Source: Solobacterium sp. (GTDB taxonomy: Bacteria > Bacillota_I > Bacilli_A > Erysipelotrichales > Erysipelotrichaceae). Taken from it: a DNA stretch of 64,000 nt. Of this stretch, positions 8,128 to 16,788 are shown piece after piece. The DNA lies in the NCBI GenBank assembly GCA_017432325.1, contig JAFRJJ010000083.1, positions 1 through 64,000 on the forward strand. The letters are read 5' to 3'. The translations under genes and the position numbers were made by a program. Below the pieces are notes generated by a model. That model did not search any database, was not told the DNA's origin, and saw only the letters and a list, made by a program, of their open reading frames with translations. The first letter of the stretch is position 1. Every line of letters begins with the position of its first letter.

Positions 8128-10119
8128 TTACTTCTGATGAAGACTATACTGCGCATCAAAGTGCGCCCTTGTCCTCTTACCGATCATAACAACTGCAAGC
8201 CCCATCAATGCTACAGCGATCAATCCCGGCACAAAGGCTGTTCCAAGATGTCCTTCTGTGAACAAGGTACCGAACTGATAGATTAGGAATGCAACTGTAT
8301 AACCTGTACCAAGCTGCAGTCCGATAGCACCCCAGAGCCATGCTCTGCTCTTCATTTCAGAGTTCATTGCACCGATCGCTGCGAAGCACGGCGGAGTGTA
8401 CAAGTTAAAGAACAGATAAGCAAGTGCTGTAACAGATGTCAGGCCCATTGTCAGTGCGACTTCATTTGCGCCGCCTGTCAGAGCAAGTTCATCGACATCA
8501 ATGAATGCTGTCAGTCCATAAACGACTGCTAATGTACCAACAACATTTTCCTTTGCAATGAAACCTGTGATAGCTGCTGCTGCAAGCTGCCATACACCGA
8601 ATCCAAGCGGAATGAGCAGTAAAGCAAACGGATTCGCAATCGACGCAAGGATGGATGTATTTTCCATTCCTTCTTCAACGACCTGGAATGACCAGTTGAA
8701 TGTCTGCATGACCTGAACAGCAGTATTGCAGATCAGGATGATCGTAGCTGCTTTCAGGATATACGCTTTAGCACGCTCCATCATTGACTTGAACGCAAAT
8801 TTCAGGCTGGGCACCTTGAACTTCGGAAGTTCAATAATGAAGAATGATTTTCTGTATTTATAACCAGTGATCGCTTTGATCAGAAGAGCACCAAGGAAGA
8901 TCAGAACAAGTCCGAAGAAATAACTCAGCGTACTGACCCAGCCCGCGCCATTGAAGAATGCACCGGCAAACAATGCAATGACCGGAATTTTAGCACCGCA
9001 GGGGATGAATGTAGCGAGCATGGAAGTGGCTCTTCTTTCTCTCTCATCACGGATCGTACGGCAAGCCATAATAGCAGGAATACCGCAGCCTGTTCCGATA
9101 ACAACAGGAATAACGGATTTACCAGACAGGCCAACTCTCTTGAAAATAGGATCCATTACAGCGCTGACACGTGCCATATAACCGCAGTCTTCGAGAAGTG
9201 CGATCAGGAAATACATAACCATTACCAGCGGCAGGAAACCGACAACGGCACCAACACCGCCAACGATTCCATCAGCAAGCAGTGCTGAGAGGATCGGCGG
9301 GCTGTTTTCAAGCTGACCAGCGACCCATTCCTTGAACATTTCAATGTAACCGACCATCCAGTTAGCAACCAGTGGTCCAAGCCATGTCTGGGATACCCAG
9401 AAAACAAGCCACATAACCAGTGCAAAGATCAGGATACCCAGTATCGGATTCAACAGGACCTTATCCAAGGCATCCTGCTTGTTGATCTCTGCAGACTGAA
9501 CAGTTCTCTTTTCAACCTGTTTAACGATTCCGTTTACATAGTCAAATCGCTTACGGTCTTCAGCATCGACAGCTTCTTTGTTCTGAAGATCGATATCTGC
9601 CTGTAAATAAGGTGCTTTCTGTCCCTTTCCGTTCAGTGCAACAGCTTTCGCAACGACCTCGCCTAATCCCTTGTTTTCAATCGCTGTCGTATTAACTACA
9701 GGGCAACCAAGAAGTTTCTCAAGCTTGGCCGCATCGATCTTTGTGCCTTCTTTCAGGTTAATATCCTCTTTGTTCAATGCAACAACTACAGGAATACCAA
9801 GCTCCAGAAGCTGTGTAGTAAAGAACAGGCTTCTGCTCAGGTTTGTTGCATCAACAATGTTGATGATCGCATCCGGATGTTCATCACGGACATATTCACT
9901 TGTAATACCTTCTTCCGGAGTAAACGGAGACATTGAATAAGCTCCCGGAAGGTCAACTGCTATGGCTTCAACACCATTAGTAAACTGACTCTTGATGGGA
10001 TACTCTTTGCGCCCGACTGTAACGCCTCCCCAGTTACCCACCTTTTCACTTCTGCCTGTCAAGGCATTGTACATAGTCGTTTTTCCGCTGTTTGGATTAC
10101 CTGCAAACGCGATTCTCAT
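8128..10119 (-). CDS. feoB: Ferrous iron transporter FeoB
   Basis: A 663-residue FeoB. The ATG at 10119 is chosen because GGAGG lies 7 bases before it, while an in-frame ATG two codons upstream is almost on top of the site. The N-terminal G domain shows G1 GNPNSGKT (residues 7-14), DLPGAYS and NKED. A membrane domain with the Gate/nucleoside-recognition halves follows, ending in a short basic tail. The protein imports Fe(II) across the cytoplasmic membrane. feoA lies 38 bases upstream and the Cys-rich partner downstream. Confidence 0.97.
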   Translation of the reverse strand: MRIAFAGNPNSGKTTMYNALTGRSEKVGNWGGVTVGRKEYPIKSQFTNGVEAIAVDLPGAYSMSPFTPEEGITSEYVRDEHPDAIINIVDATNLSRSLFFTTQLLELGIPVVVALNKEDINLKEGTKIDAAKLEKLLGCPVVNTTAIENKGLGEVVAKAVALNGKGQKAPYLQADIDLQNKEAVDAEDRKRFDYVNGIVKQVEKRTVQSAEINKQDALDKVLLNPILGILIFALVMWLVFWVSQTWLGPLVANWMVGYIEMFKEWVAGQLENSPPILSALLADGIVGGVGAVVGFLPLVMVMYFLIALLEDCGYMARVSAVMDPIFKRVGLSGKSVIPVVIGTGCGIPAIMACRTIRDERERRATSMLATFIPCGAKIPVIALFAGAFFNGAGWVSTLSYFFGLVLIFLGALLIKAITGYKYRKSFFIIELPKFKVPSLKFAFKSMMERAKAYILKAATIILICNTAVQVMQTFNWSFQVVEEGMENTSILASIANPFALLLIPLGFGVWQLAAAAITGFIAKENVVGTLAVVYGLTAFIDVDELALTGGANEVALTMGLTSVTALAYLFFNLYTPPCFAAIGAMNSEMKSRAWLWGAIGLQLGTGYTVAFLIYQFGTLFTEGHLGTAFVPGLIAVALMGLAVVMIGKRTRAHFDAQYSLHQK

Positions 10120-10157
10120 AATCATTCCTCCTCTGATAATATTCAGGTAATCAAAAA

Positions 10158-10370
10158 CTAGATCCTTATAGCTTCGGATAACAGATTATCCAGGCTGTAC
10201 CGTCCGTCTTTGATCACTACGACACAGTTTTTCCTGCCCTTTGATACAACTGTGATAGGCTCCCCACTATAACAGCCAAGGCGGAAAAGGAATGCATTCA
10301 GTTCGTCATCATCAGTTACGATATCTTTGATCAGATATGTCTTGCCGACTTCGCCTTCCATAAGATTCAT
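10158..10370 (-). CDS. feoA: FeoA domain protein
   Basis: A 70-residue SH3-like FeoA protein, the small cytoplasmic partner needed for FeoB transport. It shows the family pattern of a central RLGCYSGEPITVV segment and a DGRYSLDNLLSEAI end. AAAGGAG precedes the ATG. It is the first gene of the feo operon, directly behind the promoter and palindromic operator at 10493-10548. Confidence 0.92.
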   Translation of the reverse strand: MNLMEGEVGKTYLIKDIVTDDDELNAFLFRLGCYSGEPITVVSKGRKNCVVVIKDGRYSLDNLLSEAIRI

Positions 10371-10492
10371 ACGATTGTTCTCCTTTCAATCAAACCGGAT
10401 GTCATTTCTTCCCAATTGAATAACATTCCGGGAAAACACTTTCTGTATTGATAAACAAGGTGTCTCTTCAGATACTCTGAAGCCGACAACCA

Positions 10493-10512
10493 GTTAGTTA
10501 CATTAAACTAAC
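10493..10512 (-). promoter_or_regulatory. Palindromic operator of the feo operon
   Basis: GTTAGTT (10493-10499) and AACTAAC (10506-10512) are perfect 7-base arms around 6 bases. The site sits at the expected transcription start, just downstream of the -10. The TTAG/CTAA half-sites are of the kind bound by DtxR-family (IdeR/MntR) iron or manganese regulators. The regulator itself is not in the window. Confidence 0.6.
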
Positions 10513-10519
10513 CATAAGT

Positions 10520-10548
10520 ATACTAACACCTGACTTACAAAAAAACAA
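10520..10548 (-). promoter_or_regulatory. feoA promoter
   Basis: On the minus strand TTGTTT (10543-10548) and TAGTAT (10520-10525) are separated by 17 bases. Confidence 0.6.
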
Positions 10549-10670
10549 GCACTTAGAAAAGTCTGCGGCATTTTCGCCTTCGTATGTTGTTCCTAAAAAC
10601 ATATGCACATCTATACTAATCGGCAAAAATGTATAACCCCTTTGGGAATCAATCGGCTCCCCCGGTCCGT

Positions 10671-10699
10671 CAAAAAACCCGGCATCATTACTGCCGGGC
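10671..10699 (-). terminator. Terminator of the DUF4003 gene
   Basis: On the minus strand GCCCGGCA pairs with TGCCGGGT and is followed by a run of T residues. Confidence 0.9.
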
Positions 10700-10727
10700 T
10701 CTGTTATTATGATTCAGAATTATTACA

Positions 10728-11699
10728 TCAGCCATGGCTGGTGGAAGTGGTCGTCGCAGCAACAACAGCCATTGTTTCGATTGAGATGATCAGCGACAGG
10801 ATCGAGCTGACAACAGCTCCTTCCACTGCCGTATCATCGGGAATATTATCCAGAACTGTCATTGCGGCCGCAAACATCCTTCTTGTTTCAGAGCCAACAC
10901 CAAACACACCTCCGAATCCCCTGATCTGTTTCAGTATCTGGTCGTTGTCTATCGTCTGGAAAACAGCTTTCTCTACAGGAACACCTGCATAGATCAGTAC
11001 AGCCAGTATTGGCATGCTTCTGGTGGACAAACCGATCTTATTCTCTTTGAACACGTCATACATTTCCAAAAACATACCGCTCTTCTCGTCAGAAGGCAGA
11101 TCACTCAATGAGAGGATGTGACTGACAGTCTGAGATTCATTTTGAGACAGCAGGAAACCCGGTGATATAAGTTCATAGCATGCTTCTATATCTTCGATCT
11201 GGAAATCAATGACATCACCCTTAATAGCCATGAGAGCCGCAAAAGGCATATCATACTGATCTGTCAAAAACGGATGGTTTTCCTTCATGATCTGATAAAT
11301 ATTGACTGTCTGATCACACAGTGCATCCAGATACTCCGGCCTGATATTGTCATAAAGAATAATCGCTGTCAGGATCCGCGATTCGTTTCCCATAACAAAT
11401 GAAGAACTCAAAGACTCATATGTACTGATGATCCCATCAAGATATTCCTCAGGATCTTCAGCGAGAGACATTTTCACAACGATAAGCAGTTCCAGATGAC
11501 CGCGGAAATTTGAAAAGATGCCGAACCGGGATTTCAGGATCTTCCTGCATTCCCTGAGATGTTCCTCTTCTGTTACGACCCCATAAACAGTACAGATAAA
11601 AGCACCCATGATCTGCATGTGTGTATAATCCATTTTGAAAACAGATCTGATCGTATCGATATTAGCTGCTAAAAGATTCTGATCAACAGTTTGTCTCAT
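10728..11699 (-). CDS. DUF4003 family protein
   Basis: A 323-residue protein with no signal peptide or clear catalytic motif. It looks mostly helical and ends in a Ser/Thr/Ala-rich tail. The pattern, including a segment near RGFGGVFGVGSETRRMFAA, matches my memory of the DUF4003 family of Firmicutes, whose function is unknown. AAGGAG precedes the ATG. It lies 65 bases after coaX on the same strand and has a strong terminator of its own. Confidence 0.65.
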   Translation of the reverse strand: MRQTVDQNLLAANIDTIRSVFKMDYTHMQIMGAFICTVYGVVTEEEHLRECRKILKSRFGIFSNFRGHLELLIVVKMSLAEDPEEYLDGIISTYESLSSSFVMGNESRILTAIILYDNIRPEYLDALCDQTVNIYQIMKENHPFLTDQYDMPFAALMAIKGDVIDFQIEDIEACYELISPGFLLSQNESQTVSHILSLSDLPSDEKSGMFLEMYDVFKENKIGLSTRSMPILAVLIYAGVPVEKAVFQTIDNDQILKQIRGFGGVFGVGSETRRMFAAAMTVLDNIPDDTAVEGAVVSSILSLIISIETMAVVAATTTSTSHG

Positions 11700-11764
11700 A
11701 AGTTCTCCTTGTTTTCAGTTGAAAGAATTGTCCTGCCAAACCGCAGGCAGCAGGTTTTTATCCA

Positions 11765-12559
11765 TTAATAGTCCGGGTCTTTTGCCTGTTTCTCAAGATA
11801 TTGGCGGTAAATGATGTTCATGCCTTTATATGCGATATTCGGATCATATTCATCGATCTCATCCGTCTCGCCCGAGATGACCCTTCCAAGTCCGCCCGTT
11901 GCGATCACATAGCAGTCCGGATCATTCAGTTCTTTTTTCATCTGTTTGATAATATATTCAACAGCTCCGATATAGCCGTAAACGACACCAGCCTGTATTC
12001 CTGAAACAGTGTTTCTTCCGAGAACCGATGCCGGTTTTTTGATCTCAACTTCAGGAAGCTTTGCTGTCTGTCCAGTCAGCGCATTGGCGCTGATTCCAAG
12101 ACCCGGCGCAATGACTGTATACTCAAACACACCTTCATTGGACACATAATCGAATGTAGTAGCCGTTCCGAAGTCTACAATGATGCAGGAACGTTTTTTT
12201 GTGTAATAAGCTGCAGTCGTATCAACAAGACGGTCTGCACCGACCTGACTCGGATAATCTGTTTTCACCTGAATACCGGTAACTGTTTCATGAGTGATCA
12301 TCAGCGGTTCTTTACCGATATATTTGATGACCGCACTGTTCAGGGAATAATTGATCTTCGGAACGACCGATGAGATCACAACACCCTCAATTTCTTCCTC
12401 TTTTACATTGCAGCTGTGCAGGAATGTCCGGAAACACATTCCAAATTCATCACTGGTACGCGGTGTCTTGGTAGTAATACGGAAACTTCCGATCACATCA
12501 TCACCCTTCATGAAACCCATAGCAATGTTCGTATTGCCAACATCAATTGTCAACAGCAT
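11765..12559 (-). CDS. coaX: Type III pantothenate kinase
   Basis: A 264-residue ASKHA-fold kinase that phosphorylates pantothenate, the first step of coenzyme A synthesis. Seen are the phosphate-binding IDVGNTN at the N-terminus, VGADRLVD, DFGTATTFD and the GGLGR segment. The ATG at 12559 is preferred, with AAAGGAG 10 bases upstream. An alternative ATG at 12568 overlaps the coaBC stop as ATGA and could be used by translational coupling, giving three more residues. It follows coaBC directly, so two CoA pathway enzymes are co-transcribed. Confidence 0.95.
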   Translation of the reverse strand: MLLTIDVGNTNIAMGFMKGDDVIGSFRITTKTPRTSDEFGMCFRTFLHSCNVKEEEIEGVVISSVVPKINYSLNSAVIKYIGKEPLMITHETVTGIQVKTDYPSQVGADRLVDTTAAYYTKKRSCIIVDFGTATTFDYVSNEGVFEYTVIAPGLGISANALTGQTAKLPEVEIKKPASVLGRNTVSGIQAGVVYGYIGAVEYIIKQMKKELNDPDCYVIATGGLGRVISGETDEIDEYDPNIAYKGMNIIYRQYLEKQAKDPDY

Positions 12560-12564
12560 GTTTT

Positions 12565-13761
12565 TCATTCTCCTTTGACACAATGTCTGAAGATCTCTAC
12601 AGCAGTATCATCCTTGGACAGCAGGCCCAGATCACAGTCAGTTTCCCCGTTTGCGGAAATGATCGTCACTACATTGGTATCTACCTGGAATCCTGCGCCA
12701 TCCACTTTAAGATTGTTTGCGATCATATAGTCACAGTTCTTTTTCACCATCTTTTCCCTTGCACGTGAGATCAGGTTTTCTGTTTCCATAGTAAATCCGA
12801 TCAGGATCTGCCCAGGCTTCTTCTGTTTACCCAAAGATGCCAGAATATCTTTTGTGCGTTCCAGTTCAATAGAAAGATCACCGTCTTTCTTATGCATCTT
12901 ATTGTCTGCTACGTTCTTCGGTCTGTAATCCGCAACAGCTGCCGAAAGGATCATAACGTCCATATCTTCAGCACGCTCCATGACCGCCTGATACATATCC
13001 TCCGCAGACACAACAGGGATCGTTGTCACTCCGTTCAGAGGATCCAGATGATTCACACCTGCAACGATTGTTACATCAGCGCCGGCATTTCTGGCTGCCT
13101 TTGCAAGTGCAAAGCCCATCTTTCCGGAACTGTGGTTCGTCAGATACCGTACCGGATCAAGCGCTTCCTGTGTCGGCCCGGCAGTGATCAGGACTTTCTT
13201 TCCTGCCATATATTTATCTTCTGTCAGCATCATTTTGATCTTGTCCTCGATCTCCGACGGCTCAGGCATTCTGCCCTTTCCGACATCACCGCAGGCAAGA
13301 TAACCATCCGCGCTGTCCAGTACTTCCATACCGAACTTTCTGCATTTTGCAATATTATCCTGTGTAATAGGATTTTCCAGCATATTTACATTCATCGCCG
13401 GCACGATCAGTTTCGGACAATCGCTGGCCAAAAATGTTGTTGTCAGCATATCATCTGCGATCCCGTTGGCCACTTTCGCAATGATGTTGGCACTGGCCGG
13501 CGCGATCACAAAGAGATCTGCTTTTTTGGCAAGTGAAACATGATGCACATCAGGTGTGTAATCGATTGTAAACATATCGGTAATGACCTTCTGCGCACTG
13601 AGTGTCTGGAACGTCAGCGGCGTTACGAATTCCTGCGCTGATTTTGTCATCAGCACATGCACTTCATAATTCTGCTTTTTCAAGGATGAAACAAGCGAGC
13701 AAATCTTATATGCCGCGATCCCTCCTGTCACGCCGACTAGAATACATTTATTTTCTGCCAT
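12565..13761 (-). CDS. coaBC: Bifunctional phosphopantothenoylcysteine decarboxylase/synthase
   Basis: A 398-residue CoaBC. The N-terminal flavoprotein half (about 1-180) shows GVTGGIAAYK, the catalytic His in DVHHVSLAKK and PAMNVNM. The C-terminal CoaB half shows ITAGPTQEALDPVRYLTN and NHSSGKMG. It joins cysteine to 4'-phosphopantothenate and decarboxylates the product. The ATG at 13761 fits the family N-terminus MAENK; the longer reading frame from 13809 lacks support. Its stop overlaps an alternative coaX start. Confidence 0.95.
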   Translation of the reverse strand: MAENKCILVGVTGGIAAYKICSLVSSLKKQNYEVHVLMTKSAQEFVTPLTFQTLSAQKVITDMFTIDYTPDVHHVSLAKKADLFVIAPASANIIAKVANGIADDMLTTTFLASDCPKLIVPAMNVNMLENPITQDNIAKCRKFGMEVLDSADGYLACGDVGKGRMPEPSEIEDKIKMMLTEDKYMAGKKVLITAGPTQEALDPVRYLTNHSSGKMGFALAKAARNAGADVTIVAGVNHLDPLNGVTTIPVVSAEDMYQAVMERAEDMDVMILSAAVADYRPKNVADNKMHKKDGDLSIELERTKDILASLGKQKKPGQILIGFTMETENLISRAREKMVKKNCDYMIANNLKVDGAGFQVDTNVVTIISANGETDCDLGLLSKDDTAVEIFRHCVKGE

Positions 13762-13916
13762 ATTTACCTGCTTTCTGTTTATGTTAAACAAGATAATTCC
13801 CGAAATCATTATAACAAAAACGCATTAGTACAGTTGAATGACTGGCTTTCATATTTCAATTTCCTGCAGATCATCAAAGAATATCTGTTATCATTTTTGT
13901 TAAGGAGATTGTTGCA

Positions 13917-14459
13917 ATGAAATACCTTGTCATATCAGATATCCACGGCTCCCTGAGCGGTGCTCAATGCATGATCGATGCTTTCGATCATCAGAAATGT
14001 GACCAGATCCTCTGTCTGGGAGATGTTCTCTACCATGGACCGAGAAATGATCTGCCGGAAGACTACGCGCCGAAAAAAGTGATCGATATTATGAACTCCA
14101 GATGGCATGACATCTGTGCTGTACGCGGAAACTGTGACGCGGAAGTAGATCAGATGGTTCTTCAGTTTGCATTAACAGCAGATTATCAGGTTTTCCAGCT
14201 TGGCAGCAGACGTGTATTCATGAGTCACGGACACGTATACGGACCTGATCATCTGCCAAAAATGGAAGAAGGAGACATCTTCCTGTCAGGACATACACAT
14301 ATTCCTACCGTACTGCAGAAAGATGGCATCTACCTATTAAATCCGGGATCCTCTGCTCTGCCGAAACAGGATCACCCGAAATCTTATGCTGTTCTTGATG
14401 AGAACGGATTTACCGTTTATACAGCCGATCATCAGGAATACATGCATGTATCATTCTGA
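13917..14459 (+). CDS. YfcE/MJ0936-type phosphodiesterase
   Basis: A 180-residue calcineurin-like metallophosphoesterase. Metal-ligand motifs are SDIHGS, LGDVLYHGPRN, GNCDAE, SHGH and SGHTHIP, in the usual order. Relatives hydrolyse phosphodiesters with Mn(II); the natural substrate is unknown. TAAGGAG precedes the ATG. It is divergent from coaBC and ends at a strong terminator shared with malQ. Confidence 0.9.
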   Translation: MKYLVISDIHGSLSGAQCMIDAFDHQKCDQILCLGDVLYHGPRNDLPEDYAPKKVIDIMNSRWHDICAVRGNCDAEVDQMVLQFALTADYQVFQLGSRRVFMSHGHVYGPDHLPKMEEGDIFLSGHTHIPTVLQKDGIYLLNPGSSALPKQDHPKSYAVLDENGFTVYTADHQEYMHVSF

Positions 14460-14489
14460 CAGCCATTTACAACAGCGATCATAAAAATC

Positions 14490-14522
14490 CCGCAGGAATC
14501 AAACTTGATCCCTGCGGTTTTT
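14490..14522. terminator. Bidirectional terminator between the phosphodiesterase gene and malQ
   Basis: CCGCAGGAATCAA (14490-14502) pairs with TTGATCCCTGCGG (14505-14517) with one mismatch. T and A runs flank it on both sides. Confidence 0.85.
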
Positions 14523-14532
14523 TTCGTTTCTT

Positions 14533-16026
14533 TCATTTGACCGGTTCCGGCTTATGATACCTGCCGTAACGCTTCATCAGCGTACTCAGTTTTTCAGCAA
14601 GCTCCGGCTTGAGCTGACCGCCTTTCATACGCCATGTCCAGTTTCCGCTTGCTGTTGCAGGGGTATTGATCCTCGCCTCAGATCCGAGTCCGAGAACATC
14701 CTGCATCTGGATAACCGCAAGGTCAGCCGTGCTTGCCCAAGCGCCGCGCATCATACCCCAGTTATAGCCTTCCGCCTTATCCATATGGAAGTACTCAATA
14801 GCACGTTTAACTGTTTCTTTATCAGATGTTTTGAACCATCCCATGATCGTATCATTGTCATGAGTTCCGGCATATACGACACAATTCTTTGTATAATTAT
14901 GCGGCAGATAGTCAGCATCAGAACCGTCAAATGCAAATTCCAATACCTTCATGCCGGGATATCCTGTTTCTTTGACAAGTTCAAACACATCGGGCGTCAG
15001 ATCTCCCAGGTCCTCTGCGATCAGATCGATCTTTCCGAATTTATTTTCCATATGTCTGAAGAAATCAATGCCAGGTCCTTTTCTCCATTCACCATTCTTG
15101 GCTGTTTTATCACCTGCTGGGATCGCGTAATATGTCGAGAACCCGCGGAAATGATCCAGACGGAGAATATCATAGAAGCAAAGCTGATGTCCGATCCTCT
15201 CTGTCCACCATGAATAATGATCCTTTTTCATCTTTTCCCAGTCATACAGCGGATTTCCCCAAAGCTGTCCATCCGCAGAGAATGCATCCGGCGGACATCC
15301 TGCAACATCCTTCGGATCACCCTTGCCGTCAAGCTGGAATTCATCACGGAATGACCATGCATCGATACTGTCGGAAGCCACATAGATCGGAAGATCACCA
15401 ATGATCCTGATTCCTTTGTCATTTGCATATTTCTTCATAGCCGTAAACTGCTTGAAGAACAGATACTGTACTCTGATCCAGAACAGGATCTCATCCTTCA
15501 GATCAGCCTGAACCTTTTCCATTGCTTTACTTTCTTTTTTCTGAATGTCTTCCGGCCACTGTCTCCAGGATTTTCCCTTCTGGTCCTGTTTTACAGCCAT
15601 GAAAACAGCATAGTCATATACCCACTTCTTTTCCTTTGTAAGAAATTCCAGATAAGCTTTCGGAGCTTTGGAAGGCAGACGGTCAGCAGCCTTGCGCAAT
15701 ACAGCGAAACGCTTATTGTAAAGCAGACCATAATCTACTTTCTCAGGGTCAGCACCCCAGTCATCATCCTGATATTCATCTGCTTCCAGCAGTCCATCCT
15801 CTTTAAGAAGATCCAGATCGATCATATAAGGATTTCCGGCAAAACTTGAATATGATTGATACGGTGAATCACCGAATCCTGTCGGTCCGATCGGAAGAAT
15901 CTGCCAGCAGCTCTGTCCTGCATCTGCAAGAAAATCAATAAATTGAAAAGCTGCTTTTCCCATGGTTCCCACGCCATATTCTGACGGAAGTGATGTGATC
16001 GGCATTAAGATACCTGCTCTGCGCAT
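14533..16026 (-). CDS. malQ: 4-alpha-glucanotransferase (amylomaltase)
   Basis: A 497-residue GH77 enzyme, the usual length. It transfers alpha-1,4-glucan segments between maltodextrins in the cytoplasm. Signatures are ITSLPSEYGVGTMG at the N-terminus, LRLDHFRG (nucleophile Asp), LIAEDLG (acid/base Glu) and AGTHDNDT. AGGGGG precedes the ATG. No other glycogen or maltose genes lie nearby, so it appears to be a single-gene unit with its own promoter. Confidence 0.96.
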   Translation of the reverse strand: MRRAGILMPITSLPSEYGVGTMGKAAFQFIDFLADAGQSCWQILPIGPTGFGDSPYQSYSSFAGNPYMIDLDLLKEDGLLEADEYQDDDWGADPEKVDYGLLYNKRFAVLRKAADRLPSKAPKAYLEFLTKEKKWVYDYAVFMAVKQDQKGKSWRQWPEDIQKKESKAMEKVQADLKDEILFWIRVQYLFFKQFTAMKKYANDKGIRIIGDLPIYVASDSIDAWSFRDEFQLDGKGDPKDVAGCPPDAFSADGQLWGNPLYDWEKMKKDHYSWWTERIGHQLCFYDILRLDHFRGFSTYYAIPAGDKTAKNGEWRKGPGIDFFRHMENKFGKIDLIAEDLGDLTPDVFELVKETGYPGMKVLEFAFDGSDADYLPHNYTKNCVVYAGTHDNDTIMGWFKTSDKETVKRAIEYFHMDKAEGYNWGMMRGAWASTADLAVIQMQDVLGLGSEARINTPATASGNWTWRMKGGQLKPELAEKLSTLMKRYGRYHKPEPVK

Positions 16027-16068
16027 AATTGTTATCCCCCTGCTGTTTCAGCAAAATACATTAAATAA

Positions 16069-16097
16069 ATTCTATGTTAATCACAATGATTCGTCAA
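16069..16097 (-). promoter_or_regulatory. malQ promoter
   Basis: On the minus strand TTGACG (16092-16097) and TAGAAT (16069-16074) are 17 bases apart. Confidence 0.65.
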
Positions 16098-16232
16098 ACC
16101 CTACATCCGGTCAGTGTGGATGAACGATACTGTCAAAGTAATACTCAAAGTCAAAAATCTCTTACAAAAGCGAGTTGGTTGAAAGCTGTACATTTGACAA
16201 AAATTTCACATAAAGTATTTTTTCTTTTTTTG

Positions 16233-16261
16233 TTGACGGCAAAAAATGCCTATGCTATATT
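16233..16261 (+). promoter_or_regulatory. Promoter of the five-tRNA cluster
   Basis: TTGACG (16233-16238) and TATATT (16256-16261) are exactly 17 bases apart, 20 bases before tRNA-Val. Confidence 0.8.
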
Positions 16262-16281
16262 AGTTAAGCACTCAGTGCGAT

Positions 16282-16357
16282 GGAGGTTTAGCTCAGTTGG
16301 GAGAGCATCTGCCTTACAAGCAGAGGGTCAGCGGTTCGAGCCCGTTAACCTCCACCA
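16282..16357 (+). tRNA. tRNA-Val(TAC)
   Basis: Acceptor GGAGGTT pairs with AACCTCC. The anticodon loop CTTACAA gives TAC. CCA is encoded. Confidence 0.95.
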
Positions 16358-16360
16358 TGT

Positions 16361-16436
16361 GCCGACTTAGCTCAATTGGCAGAGCAACTGATTTGTAATC
16401 AGTAGGTTGTAGGTTCGATTCCTATAGTCGGCACCA
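16361..16436 (+). tRNA. tRNA-Thr(TGT)
   Basis: Acceptor GCCGACT pairs with AGTCGGC. The anticodon loop TTTGTAA gives TGT. CCA is encoded. Confidence 0.95.
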
Positions 16437-16441
16437 TTTGT

Positions 16442-16526
16442 GGAGAAGTAGCGAAGTGGCTAAACGCGTCTGACTGTAAATCAGATCCCTCCGGGTTCGG
16501 TGGTTCGAAACCGCCCTTCTCCACCA
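16442..16526 (+). tRNA. tRNA-Tyr(GTA)
   Basis: Acceptor GGAGAAG pairs with CTTCTCC. The anticodon loop CTGTAAA gives GTA. A long class II variable arm is present and CCA is encoded. Confidence 0.95.
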
Positions 16527-16572
16527 TTGTGATATTTCATCCCTTAAGCGGATATTGAATAGTACCACCAAT

Positions 16573-16648
16573 GTCCTGGTAGCTCAGGTGGTAGAGCAAC
16601 TGACTTTTAATCAGTGGGTCGGGCGTTCGATTCGCCTCCGGGACACCA
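16573..16648 (+). tRNA. tRNA-Lys(TTT)
   Basis: Acceptor GTCCTGG pairs with CCGGGAC with one G-U. The anticodon loop CTTTTAA gives TTT. CCA is encoded. Confidence 0.95.
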
Positions 16649-16660
16649 CTTATCAATGCT

Positions 16661-16734
16661 GCGAGTGTAGTTCAGTGGTAGAACGACAGCCTTCCAAGCT
16701 GTATATGGGAGTCCGATTCTCCTCACTCGCTCCA
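16661..16734 (+). tRNA. tRNA-Gly(TCC)
   Basis: Acceptor GCGAGTG pairs with CACTCGC. The anticodon loop CTTCCAA gives TCC. The discriminator is T, as usual for glycine, and CCA is encoded. Confidence 0.95.
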
Positions 16735-16737
16735 TAT

Positions 16738-16763
16738 AAAAAATGGCTGAAAAGCCATTTTTT
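16738..16763 (+). terminator. Terminator of the tRNA cluster
   Basis: AAAAAATGGCT (16738-16748) and AGCCATTTTTT (16753-16763) pair perfectly around GAAA. Confidence 0.9.
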
Positions 16764-16788
16764 GTTTACAATTGTACATGGAGGTCAT

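Larger units (their letters stand above)
10371..10727. other. Intergenic region between feoA and the DUF4003 gene
   Basis: This 357-base gap holds the feo leader (10371-10492), which includes a short hairpin CTTCAGA/TCTGAAG at 10466-10482. It also holds the feo operator and promoter (10493-10548) and the terminator of the neighbouring gene (10671-10699). Between 10549 and 10670 I see nothing I can name. Confidence 0.6.

Noticed and set aside
12892..13536. Open frame of 214 codons on the plus strand
   Set aside because: It is antisense to coaBC, with Arg/His/Cys-rich shadow composition.
16555..16788. In-frame extension of the tyrosine phosphatase back through tRNA-Lys and tRNA-Gly
   Set aside because: The extension is tRNA sequence; a proper ribosome binding site and family N-terminus occur at 16789.
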